From positions 2,666,001-2,730,000 of the forward strand of contig NZ_CP081964.1 of NCBI RefSeq assembly GCF_019844075.1: a stretch of DNA of 64,000 nucleotides, written 5' to 3'. A model generated the notes under the pieces. The model did not search any database, had not been told where the DNA came from, and saw only the letters and a list, made by a program, of their open reading frames with translations. Positions 34,202-43,376 of this stretch are shown here, in pieces; the stretch's first letter is position 1; every line of letters begins with the position of its first letter. This stretch comes from Curtobacterium sp. TC1. Its GTDB lineage: Bacteria > Actinomycetota > Actinomycetes > Actinomycetales > Microbacteriaceae. The position numbers and the translations under genes were made by a program.

Positions 34202-35491
34202 TCAGCTCTTGATGTAGGGCTTGCCGGACGCGGCGGGGCCGCGTGACTGGCCGACCAGGCCGGCCACGGCGAAGATCGTCACCACGTACGGCAGCATGAG
34301 CAGGAACTCGCTCGGCACGGGCGAGTCGATCGCCCCGAGCGTGTTCTGCAGGTTCGACGCGAAGCCGAACAGCAGGGCGGCGAGCGTGGCCTTGATCGGG
34401 TCCCAGCGACCGAAGATGACGGCGGCCAGGGCGATGTAGCCGGCGCCCGCGGTCATGTCCTTCGTGAACGGCCCGACCGCGTCGAGCGTGAAGTACGCGC
34501 CACCGAGGCCCGCGATCGCGCCGGCGAGCGACACGTTCCAGAACCGGGTGCTCGTGACGTTGATGCCCACCGTGTCGGCCGCCTGCGGGTGCTCGCCGAC
34601 CGCGCGGAGGCGCAGGCCCCAGCGGGTCTTGAACAGGCCGAAGGTGACCACCGCGACGGCGACGTAGGCCAGGTAGACGATGACGCTCTGCTCGAAGAAC
34701 ACCGGGCCGATGACCGGGATCTGGTGGAGCAGCGGGATCTCGAACTTCGGGAACCGGATGCCGATGTTCAGCGTGGTCTCGTTCGGCGACAGCACCTGCG
34801 AGTACAGGAACCCGGTCAGCCCGGAGATGAGGGCGTTGATGACGACACCGACGATCACCTGGTCGACGAGGTACTTGATGCTGAACGCGGCGAGGATGAA
34901 CGACACGAGCACACCGGCGACGAGCGCGCCGACGAGTCCGACCCACGCGGAGCCGGTGATCGACGCGATGAGCGCCGAGGTGAACGCACCGGCGAGGAAC
35001 TGGCCCTCGATGGCGATGTTGACCACGCCGACCCGCTCGGAGATGACGCCGCCGAGGGCACCGAACACGAGCGGGACGCTCAGGCCGAGCGCACCGACCA
35101 GCAGGCCGGGCAGCGGGATCGTGGCGCCGGCAGCCGCCCACGTCAGGAACCCGACGACGAAGACGATCGCGAAGACCGACGTGACCCAGAGCGGGACGTG
35201 CCGGTACGCGCGGACCTCGACGACGGCGTAGACCGTGGCGATCGCCAGGAGCACGACGACCACGTAGCCGGTCGGTGCCGCGGACAGCGGCACGTTCGGC
35301 AGGGCGATGAAGTCGCCGGCGTTCGCGAGCCGGAAGGTCGTCGTGCCGGTGCGGCTGAGCAGGACGAAGAACACGACCGCGAGCAGCGTGAACACGCCGT
35401 ACCCGATCGGGAGCTTCCAGCTGCGGGTCGTCTCGACCGGACGGTCGGACAGGGGCGACGCGGGCGCCGCGGTGGGGCTGAGGGTGCTCAC
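34202..35491 (-). CDS. Nucleoside ABC transporter permease (BMP-linked, NupC/YufQ-like)
   Basis: About 429 residues, roughly ten helices. The region VPLVFGALGGVISERVGVVNIAIEGQFLAGA, read in part as GGVISERVGVVNIAIEG, is the E-x3-N-I-x-x-E-G signature of branched-chain/nucleoside permeases. An N-terminal ~120-residue part with three helices precedes it. The GTG at 35491 overlaps the stop of the other permease gene (GTGA), so I reject longer frames. Together with the ATPase and the BMP lipoprotein it forms a purine/pyrimidine nucleoside importer. Confidence 0.88.
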   Translation of the reverse strand: MSTLSPTAAPASPLSDRPVETTRSWKLPIGYGVFTLLAVVFFVLLSRTGTTTFRLANAGDFIALPNVPLSAAPTGYVVVVLLAIATVYAVVEVRAYRHVPLWVTSVFAIVFVVGFLTWAAAGATIPLPGLLVGALGLSVPLVFGALGGVISERVGVVNIAIEGQFLAGAFTSALIASITGSAWVGLVGALVAGVLVSFILAAFSIKYLVDQVIVGVVINALISGLTGFLYSQVLSPNETTLNIGIRFPKFEIPLLHQIPVIGPVFFEQSVIVYLAYVAVAVVTFGLFKTRWGLRLRAVGEHPQAADTVGINVTSTRFWNVSLAGAIAGLGGAYFTLDAVGPFTKDMTAGAGYIALAAVIFGRWDPIKATLAALLFGFASNLQNTLGAIDSPVPSEFLLMLPYVVTIFAVAGLVGQSRGPAASGKPYIKS

Positions 35492-36849
35492 GCGGCGACC
35501 GCCTTCTTGCTGTTCTTGCTCGTCTTCGTGCGCTGGCGGGCTCCCGGCTGCGGGATCCGGAAGATCGCGCGGACGAGCGGCGGCGCCGCGATGAACAGGA
35601 CGATGAGGGCCTGGATGACGCCGACGATGTCGATCGGGATGCCGTTGGCGGCCTGCATCGCGTAGCCACCGTTCTTCAGCACACCGAACAGGATCGCGGC
35701 CCAGAACACGCCCCACGGCTTCGAGCGGCCGAGCAGCGCGACGGTGATCGCGTCGAAGCCGATGCCGGCGTCGATGCCCGAGGTGAAGCCCGTCGTGACG
35801 GCGCCCTGCACCTGGTAGGCACCGGCGATGCCGACCAGGGCACCGGAGATGACCATCACCCAGATCGTCAGCGCCGGAACGCTCATGCCGGCGACGCGGG
35901 CGGCCCGGGGGTTCTCACCGATGGTGCGGAACCGGAAGCCGAGCGAGGACTTGTTGACGAGCCACCAGACCACGACGACCGCGAGGATCGCGACGATGAA
36001 CCCGGCGTCCACCCCGTACCGCACACCGAAGAGCTGCGGCAGCAGGGCGCTGTCCTTCGTGGCGGGCGAGATCGGGTTGCTGCTGCCCGGGGCCTGCAGC
36101 AGGCCCGGGGTGCGGAGCAGGTAGCTGACCAGGTAGAGCGCGACGTAGTTGAGCATGATCGTGACGACCACCTCGTTCGCGCCCGTGCGGGCCTTGAGGA
36201 CACCGACGATCCCGCCCCAGACCGCACCGCCGACGATGCCGGCGACGATGGTGAGGGGGATGTGGATCGCGGCGGGCATGTCGAACGAGAAGCCGACCCA
36301 CCCGGCCGCCGCGGCACCCATCAGGATCTGACCCTGGCCGCCGATGTTGAACAGCCCGGCGCGGAACGACAGCGCGATCCCGAGCCCGGCGACGACGAGC
36401 GGCACCGCGTAGTCGATCGAGCGGGTGAGCGGCCCGATGGCCTGCTGGAAGCTGTCGGCGCCGAAGTTGAACACCGAACCCTGGAACAGCGAGGCGTAGG
36501 CGCCGCCGACCGCGGTGCCGATGGCCTGGAGCATGTCGGCCGGGCGGGCGAAGAAGTAGCCCGCGGTGGCGCGGACGTTCTCGTCCGTCAGCGCGATGAG
36601 GATGCCGCAGGCCACCAGCGCGAGGACGACGGCGAGGACCGTGACGAGCACGGACCCGTTCAGGATGCTCTGCAGGGCGGCGTGCCAGCGGTCGGTGCCG
36701 GGGGCGCCGTTGCGGCGTTCGGTGTCCTCGGCCGAGTCCGTCATCAGGTGCGGGGTCTCCGGCGCCTCCTGCAGGCGGTCGTCGGTGAGCGGGGCATCGG
36801 CCTCGGCGCCGGCGGTGGGCTGCGTGTTGTCTGGGTCCTGCGCGGTCAC
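35488..36849 (-). CDS. Nucleoside ABC transporter permease (NupB/YufP-like)
   Basis: 453 residues. A ~60-residue acidic cytoplasmic tail (TQPTAGAEADAPLTDD) precedes about nine helices. AGLFNIGGQGQILMGAAAAG is the conserved coupling/pore segment, and IGENPRAARVAGMSVPAL lies on the later cytoplasmic loop. A Lys/Arg-rich tail ends the protein. The GTG start overlaps a vestigial copy of the ATPase gene's end (see 36853-36944). It pairs with the second permease. Confidence 0.86.
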   Translation of the reverse strand: MTAQDPDNTQPTAGAEADAPLTDDRLQEAPETPHLMTDSAEDTERRNGAPGTDRWHAALQSILNGSVLVTVLAVVLALVACGILIALTDENVRATAGYFFARPADMLQAIGTAVGGAYASLFQGSVFNFGADSFQQAIGPLTRSIDYAVPLVVAGLGIALSFRAGLFNIGGQGQILMGAAAAGWVGFSFDMPAAIHIPLTIVAGIVGGAVWGGIVGVLKARTGANEVVVTIMLNYVALYLVSYLLRTPGLLQAPGSSNPISPATKDSALLPQLFGVRYGVDAGFIVAILAVVVVWWLVNKSSLGFRFRTIGENPRAARVAGMSVPALTIWVMVISGALVGIAGAYQVQGAVTTGFTSGIDAGIGFDAITVALLGRSKPWGVFWAAILFGVLKNGGYAMQAANGIPIDIVGVIQALIVLFIAAPPLVRAIFRIPQPGARQRTKTSKNSKKAVAA

Positions 36850-36852
36850 GCT

Positions 36853-36944
36853 GCCAGCTCCGTTCCGGTCGTGGATGTGGCTTGGATCTCGCCGGCCGAA
36901 CCGGTCATGCGGCCAGCTCCGTTCCTTCTGGGATCTCGCCGGCC
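36853..36944 (-). repeat. Partly duplicated 3' end of the ABC ATPase gene
   Basis: GCCAGCTCCGTTCC occurs at 36853-36866 and 36912-36925; GGATCTCGCCGGCC occurs at 36884-36897 and 36931-36944. The right copy is the real end of the ATPase gene (GEIPEGTELAA). The left copy, past its stop codon and in another frame, still reads AGEI...TGTELAA and ends in a TGA overlapping the permease GTG. It looks like a relic of a small duplication at a gene junction. Confidence 0.8.
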
Positions 36945-38425
36945 ATCATGAGGCCGAGGACGTCCCGCGGGGTGGTCGCCGGCACGATCCCGACGATGCC
37001 GCCGCGGTACATGACGGCGATGCGGTCGGCCAGTGCCACGACCTCGTCGAGCTCGGTGGAGACGACGATGACGGGCACACCGGTGTCGCGGGTGGCGACG
37101 ATGCGCTTGTGCACGAACTCGATCGACCCGACGTCGATACCGCGCGTGGGCTGCGCGGCGACGAAGAGCCGGAGTTCGCGGCTGAGCTCGCGGGCGAGGA
37201 CGATCTTCTGCTGGTTGCCACCGGACAGCCGGCCGGCAGCGGTCGCGCGGCCCGGCGTGCGGATGTCGAACTCGGCGATCTTCTCGTCGGCGAAGGCGTC
37301 GCGCTCGGCGGCGCGGATGGTGCCGGCACGGACGAACGCGTCGTGGTCGGACCGGTCGAGCATGAGGTTCTCCGCGATGGTGAACTCGCCGACCAGGCCG
37401 TCCTCCTTGCGGTCCTCGGGGACGAAGCCGACGCCGGCGTCGAGCACCTGCTTGACGCTGCGGCCGGTCAGCTCCTTGCCGTCCAGCGTGATGCGGCCGG
37501 CGTGGACGGGCTCGAGGCCGAGGATCGCCTCGGTGAGCTCGGTCTGGCCGTTGCCCTGCACCCCGGCGATCGCCAACACCTCGCCGCGACGGACCGAGAA
37601 CGACACGTCGTCGACGAGCACGATGCCCGACGGGTCGGTGACGGTGAGGCCCTCGACGACGAGGGCGTCCTCGCCACCGGTCGACGGCGTCTTGTCGACG
37701 ACGAGCGAGACGGCGCGGCCGACCATCAGGGCGGCGAGCTCGTTGTTCGTCGCGGTGGGCGATGCCTCACCGACGACCTTGCCGAGCCGGATCACCGTGA
37801 TGCGGTCGGCGACCTCGCGGACCTCGCGGAGCTTGTGGGTGATGAAGACGATCGCGGTGCCGGCCTCGCGGAGCTGGCGCATGATGCCCATCAGCTCGTC
37901 GGTCTCCTGCGGGGTGAGCACGGCCGTCGGCTCGTCGAACACCAGCACGGAGGCGTCACGGGACAGTGCCTTGATGATCTCGACGCGCTGCTGCACGCCG
38001 ACGGGCAGGTCCTCGATCTTGGCGTCGGGGTCGACGTCGAACCCGAACCGGTCCGAGATCTCCTTGACGCGCTTGCGGGCACCGGCCAGGTCGAGTCGGC
38101 CGCCGAAGGTGGTCTGCTCCTGCCCGAGCATGACGTTCTCGGCGACGGTGAACACGGGCACGAGCATGAAGTGCTGGTGCACCATGCCGATCCCGGCGCG
38201 CATGGCGTCGCCCGGGCCGTCGAAGTCCTGGACCACGTCGTCGAGCAGGATCTCGCCCTCGTCGGCGTCGTACAGGCCGTAGAGCACGTTCATCAGGGTG
38301 GACTTGCCGGCGCCGTTCTCACCCAGGAGGCAGTGGACCTCACCCGGCTCGACGGTGAGCGAGATGTGGTCGTTGGCGACCAGGGCGCCGAACCGCTTGG
38401 TGATGCCGCGGAGTTCGAGCTTCAT
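36905..38425 (-). CDS. Nucleoside ABC transporter ATP-binding protein (two nucleotide-binding domains)
   Basis: 506 residues with tandem ABC domains, as in sugar/nucleoside importers. Domain 1: CLLGENGAGKSTLMNVL (Walker A), LPVGVQQRVEIIKAL (signature region), VLVFDEPTAVLTP (Walker B). Domain 2: Walker A is degenerate (GVQGNGQTELTEAI), with RLSGGNQQKIVLARELS as signature and LFVAAQPTRGIDVGS in place of Walker B. This asymmetry is normal for the family. The gene is separated from the BMP gene by a strong hairpin. Confidence 0.93.
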   Translation of the reverse strand: MKLELRGITKRFGALVANDHISLTVEPGEVHCLLGENGAGKSTLMNVLYGLYDADEGEILLDDVVQDFDGPGDAMRAGIGMVHQHFMLVPVFTVAENVMLGQEQTTFGGRLDLAGARKRVKEISDRFGFDVDPDAKIEDLPVGVQQRVEIIKALSRDASVLVFDEPTAVLTPQETDELMGIMRQLREAGTAIVFITHKLREVREVADRITVIRLGKVVGEASPTATNNELAALMVGRAVSLVVDKTPSTGGEDALVVEGLTVTDPSGIVLVDDVSFSVRRGEVLAIAGVQGNGQTELTEAILGLEPVHAGRITLDGKELTGRSVKQVLDAGVGFVPEDRKEDGLVGEFTIAENLMLDRSDHDAFVRAGTIRAAERDAFADEKIAEFDIRTPGRATAAGRLSGGNQQKIVLARELSRELRLFVAAQPTRGIDVGSIEFVHKRIVATRDTGVPVIVVSTELDEVVALADRIAVMYRGGIVGIVPATTPRDVLGLMMAGEIPEGTELAA

Positions 38426-38500
38426 GTTCGGGAGTCTATTTCTGTCTCGAGTGCGCCACGCGGGCGCACGGTCTCGCGTGCACCACTCGGGCGCACGAGA

Positions 38501-38530
38501 ACGCGGGCGAGGGAAGCCCCTCGCCCGCGT
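38501..38530 (-). terminator. Hairpin between BMP lipoprotein and ABC ATPase genes
   Basis: A perfect 13-bp stem (ACGCGGGCGAGGG) with an AAGC loop, just after the BMP stop. It probably makes partial termination, leaving more mRNA for the binding protein than for the rest of the transporter. Confidence 0.65.
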
Positions 38531-38538
38531 CCGTCGGG

Positions 38539-39603
38539 TCAGGACTGGGTCTTGACCTTGATCGAGCCGTCGATGATGCCGGCCTTCACGTCGTCGAGCT
38601 CGCCCTGCAGGCTCTTGTCGACCTTCGACTCGAAGTCGTGGAACGGCGCGATGCCGACGCCCTCGTTCTTCAGCGTCCCCACGTACGGGGTCTTGGAGAA
38701 CTTGTCGTCCGCCGCCTGCTCGACGACGTCCTTCACGGCCGGGCGCATGCCCTTCTCGACCGAGGTGAAGGCGATGTCCTTGTAGCGCGGGTCGGCCTCG
38801 TAGAGGTCGCTGTCCGCACCGATCAGGACGGAGCCGTTGTCGGCGTCCTTGATGGCCTCGGCAGCCGACTGGTAGATCGGGCCACCGACGGGCAGGATCA
38901 CGTCGGCGTCCTGGTCGAGGAGCGTCTGCGCGACCGACTTGGCCTGCGTGCCGGCCTCGAAGCCACCGGTGAAGGAACCCTTGCCGGTGTCGACGTTCCA
39001 GCCGACGACCTTGACGTCCTTGTCCTTCTGCTCGTTGTAGTACTTCACGCCGTCCGCGAAGCCGTCCATGAAGATGGTGACGGTCGGGATCTGCATGCCA
39101 CCGAAGGTGCCGACGACGCCGGTCTTCGAGTACGACGCCGCGGCGTAGCCGGCGAGGAACGCGGCCTGCGAGGTGTCGAACGTGATCGGCTTGACGTTCT
39201 CCGCGTCGATCGAGCTGTCGTCGATGATGGCGAAGTCGGTGTCGGGGTTCGCGGCGGCCTGCTTCTTCGTGGCGTCGGCGAGGTTGAAGCCGACGGTCAC
39301 GACGAGGTTGCAGTTCTGGCCGATGAGCTGCTCGATGTTCGAGTCGTAGACGGTGGCGTCCTTCGACTCGGCCTCCTTGTAGGTGGCACCGAGTTCCTTG
39401 GCGGCGTCCTTCATGCCCTCGTAGCCGAGCTGGTTGAACGACTTGTCGTCGAAGCCACCGGCGTCGGAGACCATGCAGGGGCGGAAGTCGGTCTTCTTGG
39501 CGGTCGTCGTGTCGGACGGCGCCGAGGCACAACCGGCGAGGACGGCGGCGGTGCCGAGGAGCGCGAAGCCGCTGAGGACGACGCGTCGGGTACGAGATGT
39601 CAC
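38539..39603 (-). CDS. BMP-family nucleoside-binding lipoprotein
   Basis: Extracytoplasmic substrate-binding component of the importer, lipid-anchored. 354 residues. The signal (VTSRTRRVVLSGFALL) ends in the lipobox VLAGC at about 24-28. The mature part begins with a Ser/Thr/Lys spacer, then CMVSDAGGFDDKSFNQLGYEG, broken here as the typical BMP/Med start VSDAGGFDDKSFNQ. AGYAAASYSKTGVVGTFGG and PVGGPIYQSAAEAI are further family segments. The GTG start has GGAGGAA upstream. First gene of the transporter-cdd-deoA operon. Confidence 0.92.
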   Translation of the reverse strand: MTSRTRRVVLSGFALLGTAAVLAGCASAPSDTTTAKKTDFRPCMVSDAGGFDDKSFNQLGYEGMKDAAKELGATYKEAESKDATVYDSNIEQLIGQNCNLVVTVGFNLADATKKQAAANPDTDFAIIDDSSIDAENVKPITFDTSQAAFLAGYAAASYSKTGVVGTFGGMQIPTVTIFMDGFADGVKYYNEQKDKDVKVVGWNVDTGKGSFTGGFEAGTQAKSVAQTLLDQDADVILPVGGPIYQSAAEAIKDADNGSVLIGADSDLYEADPRYKDIAFTSVEKGMRPAVKDVVEQAADDKFSKTPYVGTLKNEGVGIAPFHDFESKVDKSLQGELDDVKAGIIDGSIKVKTQS

Positions 39604-39660
39604 GGGTGGGTTCCTCCGGGGAGCGTGCCCGGACCACGTGCGTTCCGGGCGATCGTGGCG

Positions 39661-39666
39661 ACAGTA
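39661..39666 (-). promoter_or_regulatory. Probable -10 element of the nucleoside transporter operon
   Basis: TACTGT on the minus strand, 57 bases before the BMP start, followed by a leader with a good ribosome site. The -35 is not clear. Confidence 0.35.
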
Positions 39667-39801
39667 CACGACCGCCCGGCCGGTACAGGACCCGTTGCCC
39701 CGGTCCGGTGGATCGGTTACGGGATCGCGACCGCGCCGAAACGCGCCCGTAACGCGAGGTCACCCGCAGACCCCCAGTTCGAGGGGTTTGTCGGTGGAGC
39801 G

Positions 39802-40917
39802 CTACAGGACGTCGCCGCGGCCGCTGATCTTGAGCGCGTCCACCACGCCCTTGACCCGCTGGGCGTTCGCACTGGTCGTGACGAGCAGCGCGTCGGGGGT
39901 GTCCACGACGACGATGTCCTCGACCCCGATGAGCGAGATGAGCCGCTGGCTGTGCGAGATCACGATGCCGCTCGACGAGTCGGCGAGGATCCGGGCGCCG
40001 TCACCGAGCACGGCGAGGTTGTTCGGGCGGCCACCGGACTGCAGCTTGGCGAGCGAGGCGAAGTCGCCGACGTCGTCCCAGTCGAAGTCGCCGGGGACGA
40101 CGGCCATGCGTCCGGCAGCGGCAGCGGGCTCGGCGACGGTGTAGTCGATCGCGATCTTCTCGAGCGTGGGCCACACCGCGTCGACGACCGCGCCGCGGGC
40201 CGAGGTGTCCCAGGCGTCCGCGAGTTCGTTGATGCCGGCGAGCAGCGTCGGGTTGTTCCGGCCGATCTCCTCGAGCAGCACGTCGGCGCGGGCGATGAAC
40301 ATGCCCGCGTTCCACAGGTACGTGCCCTGTTCGACGTAGGAGCGTGCGGTGTCCAGGTCGGGCTTCTCGACGAACGACCGGACGGCGTGCGCGGTCGGTG
40401 CACCGTCGATGTCAAGGGTGTCGCCGTGCGCGTGGATGTAGCCGAAGCCGATGGCGGGCTCGGTCGGCGTGATGCCGATGGTCGTGATGTAGCCGGCGCG
40501 GGCCACCGCGACGGCCTCGCGCACGGAACGGCGGAAACCGCGGGCGTCACCGATCACGTGGTCGGCGGCGAAGGACCCGATGACGACGTCGGGTTCGCGG
40601 CGGACGAGGATCGCCGCGGCGAGGCCGATGGCCGCCGTGGAGTCCTTCGGCTCGCTCTCGAGCACCACGTTGTGGTCCTCGACCCCGGGCAGCTGCGACT
40701 CGACGGCGACGCGGTGCGCCCGTCCGGTCACGACCATGATCCGCTGCTCGCCCGCCAGCGGGGCGAGCCGGTCCCAGGTCTGCCGGAGCAGCGAGGCACC
40801 GGAGCCCGTCAGGTCGTGCAGGAACTTGGGTGCGTCCGCACGCGAAAGCGGCCACAGGCGCGATCCGATGCCCCCTGCGGGGATGATCGCGTAGAAGTCT
40901 TCGAGAGCGTCAGCCAC
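39802..40917 (-). CDS. manC: Mannose-1-phosphate guanylyltransferase
   Basis: Makes GDP-mannose from mannose-1-phosphate and GTP. About 371 residues. YAIIPAGGIGSRLWPLSR is the pyrophosphorylase signature, and FVEKPDLDTARSYV, WNAGMFIARADVLLEE and DWDDVGDFASL follow the family order. No phosphomannose isomerase domain is fused. The GTG at 40917 starts right before the conserved N-terminus; a longer frame reaching 40977 is unlikely. Divergent from a GT4 that may use GDP-mannose. Confidence 0.93.
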   Translation of the reverse strand: MADALEDFYAIIPAGGIGSRLWPLSRADAPKFLHDLTGSGASLLRQTWDRLAPLAGEQRIMVVTGRAHRVAVESQLPGVEDHNVVLESEPKDSTAAIGLAAAILVRREPDVVIGSFAADHVIGDARGFRRSVREAVAVARAGYITTIGITPTEPAIGFGYIHAHGDTLDIDGAPTAHAVRSFVEKPDLDTARSYVEQGTYLWNAGMFIARADVLLEEIGRNNPTLLAGINELADAWDTSARGAVVDAVWPTLEKIAIDYTVAEPAAAAGRMAVVPGDFDWDDVGDFASLAKLQSGGRPNNLAVLGDGARILADSSSGIVISHSQRLISLIGVEDIVVVDTPDALLVTTSANAQRVKGVVDALKISGRGDVL

Positions 40918-41105
40918 GCGCTCACCGTACCGGTCCCACGGCGTGGATCCTGGGTGGTCCCCGCACGATTCCCGCATGCGGGCTCCCGCAGGGCAGTGTC
41001 GAGCGTGCGCGCGGCGACGGCGTCGCGTTGTTCACCCGTCGCCTCCGCCCCGTTCACGTCGTCGGCCCCGCGGGGTCACGTGGCGCCCGGAGCATGGGCA
41101 GCACC

Positions 41106-42341
41106 ATGAGCGCACGCAGCGTGGAGCGCGGCACGTCCCCCCGGACCGTCGCCGTCGTGACCGAGAGCTTCCTGCCCACCCTCAACGGCGTGACCACCAG
41201 CGTCCTCGCGGTCCTCGACCACCTGGAGCGCCGTGGCCACCGCGCGGTCGTGATCGCACCGGACACCCCGGGACTCGCACAGTTCCGCTCGCGCACCAGC
41301 GTCGAGCGCTACCGCTCCTTCGACGTCCACCGGGTCCCCGCCGTCGCGTACCGGCAGTTCCCGGTCGCACTCCCCCACCCGGTGCTCGACACGATCCTCG
41401 CCGCCTCCGGCGCCGACGTGCTCCACGCCGCGAGTCCGTTCCTGCTGGGCGGGCGCGCGATCACGGCGGCCGGGAGGCTCGGCATCCCCTCCGTCGCCGT
41501 CTTCCAGACCGACGTGGCCGGGTTCGCCCGCCGCAACGGCTTGACCGCGACCGTCCCGTTGGTGCGGAGGATCCTCGGACGCATCCACGCCGGCGCCTCG
41601 CTGACGCTCGCGCCGTCGAGCGCGACCGCCGCGATGCTCGCCGAGGACGGCGTGCCCCGCGTCGCCCGCTGGGGTCGCGGCGTCGACACCGAGCTCTTCC
41701 ACCCGGCCCGGCGGGAGTCCGCCCACGTCCGGGCGCTCCGACGCCGTATCGCGCCGGACGGCGAGACGATCGTCGGCTACGTCGGGCGGCTGGCCCCGGA
41801 GAAGGAGGTCGAACGGCTCGCCGAGCTCGGCGGGATCCCCGGCATCCGCGTCGTCGTGGCCGGCGGTGGGCCGTCCCGGACGCTGCTCGAGCGACGACTG
41901 CGGCACCTCGACGTCACCTTCACCGGACCGTTGCGCGGCGACGCCCTCGCCGACGCGTACGCCTCGCTCGACCTCTTCGTGCACACGGGTCCGGCCGAGA
42001 CCTTCGGGCAGACCCTCCAGGAAGCGCACGCCTCGGGGCTGCCCGTGATCGCGCCGGCGTCGGGTGGTCCGCTCGACCTCGTCGCCCCCGGACTCGACGG
42101 CGAGCTCTACGATCCCGACGCACCGCAGGCACTGCGGCAGGCGGTCCTGCGGCTGCACCACGACCGCGCACTCGCGGATCGGATGGGTTCCGCGGGCCGT
42201 CTCCGGGTCGAGGGCACCACGTGGGAGGCCGTCGGCGACCAGCTCCTCGGGCACCACGACACGGCTCGCACCATCGGCGCGCCGCCCGTCGGTCGGGGCC
42301 TGCGGGCCGGTCGGGACGAGAAGGTCAGCGCCCGAGCATAG
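41106..42341 (+). CDS. GT4 glycosyltransferase, GDP-mannose-dependent mannosyltransferase-like
   Basis: 411 residues, GT-B fold. TVAVVTESFLPTLNGVTTSV opens the N-domain as in PimB/MgtA-type mannosyltransferases of actinobacterial glycolipids. VFQTDVAGFARRNGL and WGRGVDTELFHPARR are typical, and VGYVGRLAPEKEVERLAEL plus GPAETFGQTLQEAHASGLP form the donor site. The divergent neighbour makes GDP-mannose, which supports a mannosyl donor. The acceptor (phosphatidylinositol or diacylglycerol lipid) is inference. An upstream in-frame start at 41028 was rejected as Arg-rich. Confidence 0.82.
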   Translation: MSARSVERGTSPRTVAVVTESFLPTLNGVTTSVLAVLDHLERRGHRAVVIAPDTPGLAQFRSRTSVERYRSFDVHRVPAVAYRQFPVALPHPVLDTILAASGADVLHAASPFLLGGRAITAAGRLGIPSVAVFQTDVAGFARRNGLTATVPLVRRILGRIHAGASLTLAPSSATAAMLAEDGVPRVARWGRGVDTELFHPARRESAHVRALRRRIAPDGETIVGYVGRLAPEKEVERLAELGGIPGIRVVVAGGGPSRTLLERRLRHLDVTFTGPLRGDALADAYASLDLFVHTGPAETFGQTLQEAHASGLPVIAPASGGPLDLVAPGLDGELYDPDAPQALRQAVLRLHHDRALADRMGSAGRLRVEGTTWEAVGDQLLGHHDTARTIGAPPVGRGLRAGRDEKVSARA

Positions 42342-42344
42342 GAT
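42339..42344 (+). promoter_or_regulatory. -10-like element of the sdh operon, overlapping the GT4 stop
   Basis: TAGGAT begins with the stop codon of the glycosyltransferase gene and lies 75 bases before the sdhC ATG. The leader contains a GGAAGGA ribosome site. Confidence 0.4.
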
Positions 42345-42419
42345 GGGTCGTGTTCCACACGAACGCGAACGGCAAGGGCTCGCCGATCGGGCGAGCCCGT
42401 CCTACGGAAGGACGAGCTC

Positions 42420-42869
42420 ATGGCTGAGCCCACCGGCGGCGGTACGGCGACCGCCGTCCCCGACGTCACGATCGAGGCGCCTCGCGCCTCTCGGAAGCTC
42501 GAGGGCACGCTGTACCGCGGATCGACCGGCATGTGGTCGTGGGTCCTGCACCGGATCACCGGTGTCGCGATCTACTTCTTCCTGCTCGTGCACATCCTCG
42601 ACACGGCGCTTGTGCGGCTCTCCCCCGAGGCGTACAACGCGGTCATCGGCACGTACAAGACGCCGATCATGAACCTCGGCGAGATCGCCCTGGTGATGGC
42701 CATCGTGTTCCACGCGTTCAACGGGCTCCGGATCATCCTCGTCGACTTCTGGTCCAAGGGGCCGAAGTACCAGCGGGCCATGTTCTGGATCGTCATCGTC
42801 CTGTGGGCGATCGCGATCGCGGGCTTCCTGCCCCGCCAGCTCATGAACCTCTTCGCGGACTTCAACTAG
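42420..42869 (+). CDS. sdhC: Succinate dehydrogenase cytochrome b556 subunit
   Basis: Membrane anchor that binds heme and quinone in complex II. 149 residues with a ~35-residue soluble start, then SWVLHRITGVAIYFFLLVH (the H-R-x-T-G signature) and two further helices. IVFHAFNGLRIILVD carries the likely heme-ligand His. First of the sdhCDAB operon; the ATG has a strong GGAAGGA site 6 bases away. Confidence 0.93.
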   Translation: MAEPTGGGTATAVPDVTIEAPRASRKLEGTLYRGSTGMWSWVLHRITGVAIYFFLLVHILDTALVRLSPEAYNAVIGTYKTPIMNLGEIALVMAIVFHAFNGLRIILVDFWSKGPKYQRAMFWIVIVLWAIAIAGFLPRQLMNLFADFN

Positions 42870-42880
42870 AGGGGCACCTG

Positions 42881-43327
42881 ATGACCACGCAGATCGTCGA
42901 ACCTCCCCGTTCCGCCTCGGCCGCCCGCCGCTCCACCAACTGGGAGAAGTGGGGCTGGATCTACATGCGCGGCTCGGGCGTCCTGCTCGTCGTGCTGATC
43001 TTCGGCCACCTCTTCGTCAACATGGTGGCGGGCGAGGGCGTCAAGCAGATCGACTTCGCCTTCGTCGCCGGCAAGTGGGCCAACCCGTTCTGGCAGGTGT
43101 GGGACTCCCTCATGCTCGTCCTGGCGCTCATCCACGGCTCGAACGGCATGCGCACGATCGTCAACGACTACGTGTCGAAGCCGGGCATCCGGAAGACGCT
43201 CCTCGCCGCGATCCTCATCGCGTGCGTGGTACTGATCGTCCTCGGCCTGCTCGTCTGCTGGACGTTCGACCCGTGCCCCGCCGGCGCCGCCGCCGCGGAC
43301 CTGCCCTCCTTCTGCCCGGCGCAGTAG
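42881..43327 (+). CDS. sdhD: Succinate dehydrogenase hydrophobic membrane anchor subunit
   Basis: Second membrane anchor of complex II. 148 residues, three helices. The first contains [19 protein letters not shown], and [19 protein letters not shown] has the conserved H-G-x-N-G-x-R segment of SdhD. A GAGGGGCACC ribosome site precedes the ATG, which is 11 bp after the sdhC stop. Confidence 0.92.
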   Translation: MTTQIVEPPRSASAARRSTNWEKWGWIYMRGSGVLLVVLIFGHLFVNMVAGEGVKQIDFAFVAGKWANPFWQVWDSLMLVLALIHGSNGMRTIVNDYVSKPGIRKTLLAAILIACVVLIVLGLLVCWTFDPCPAGAAAADLPSFCPAQ

Positions 43328-43376
43328 CACCATCCCCGCTGCCGACCGCCTTCCCACCGTCTACGGAAAGACCCCT

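Noticed and set aside
36566..38785. Long plus-strand open frames opposite the nucleoside ABC transporter genes
   Set aside because: Acidic/Arg-rich low-complexity translation; the minus strand encodes clear ABC transporter motifs.
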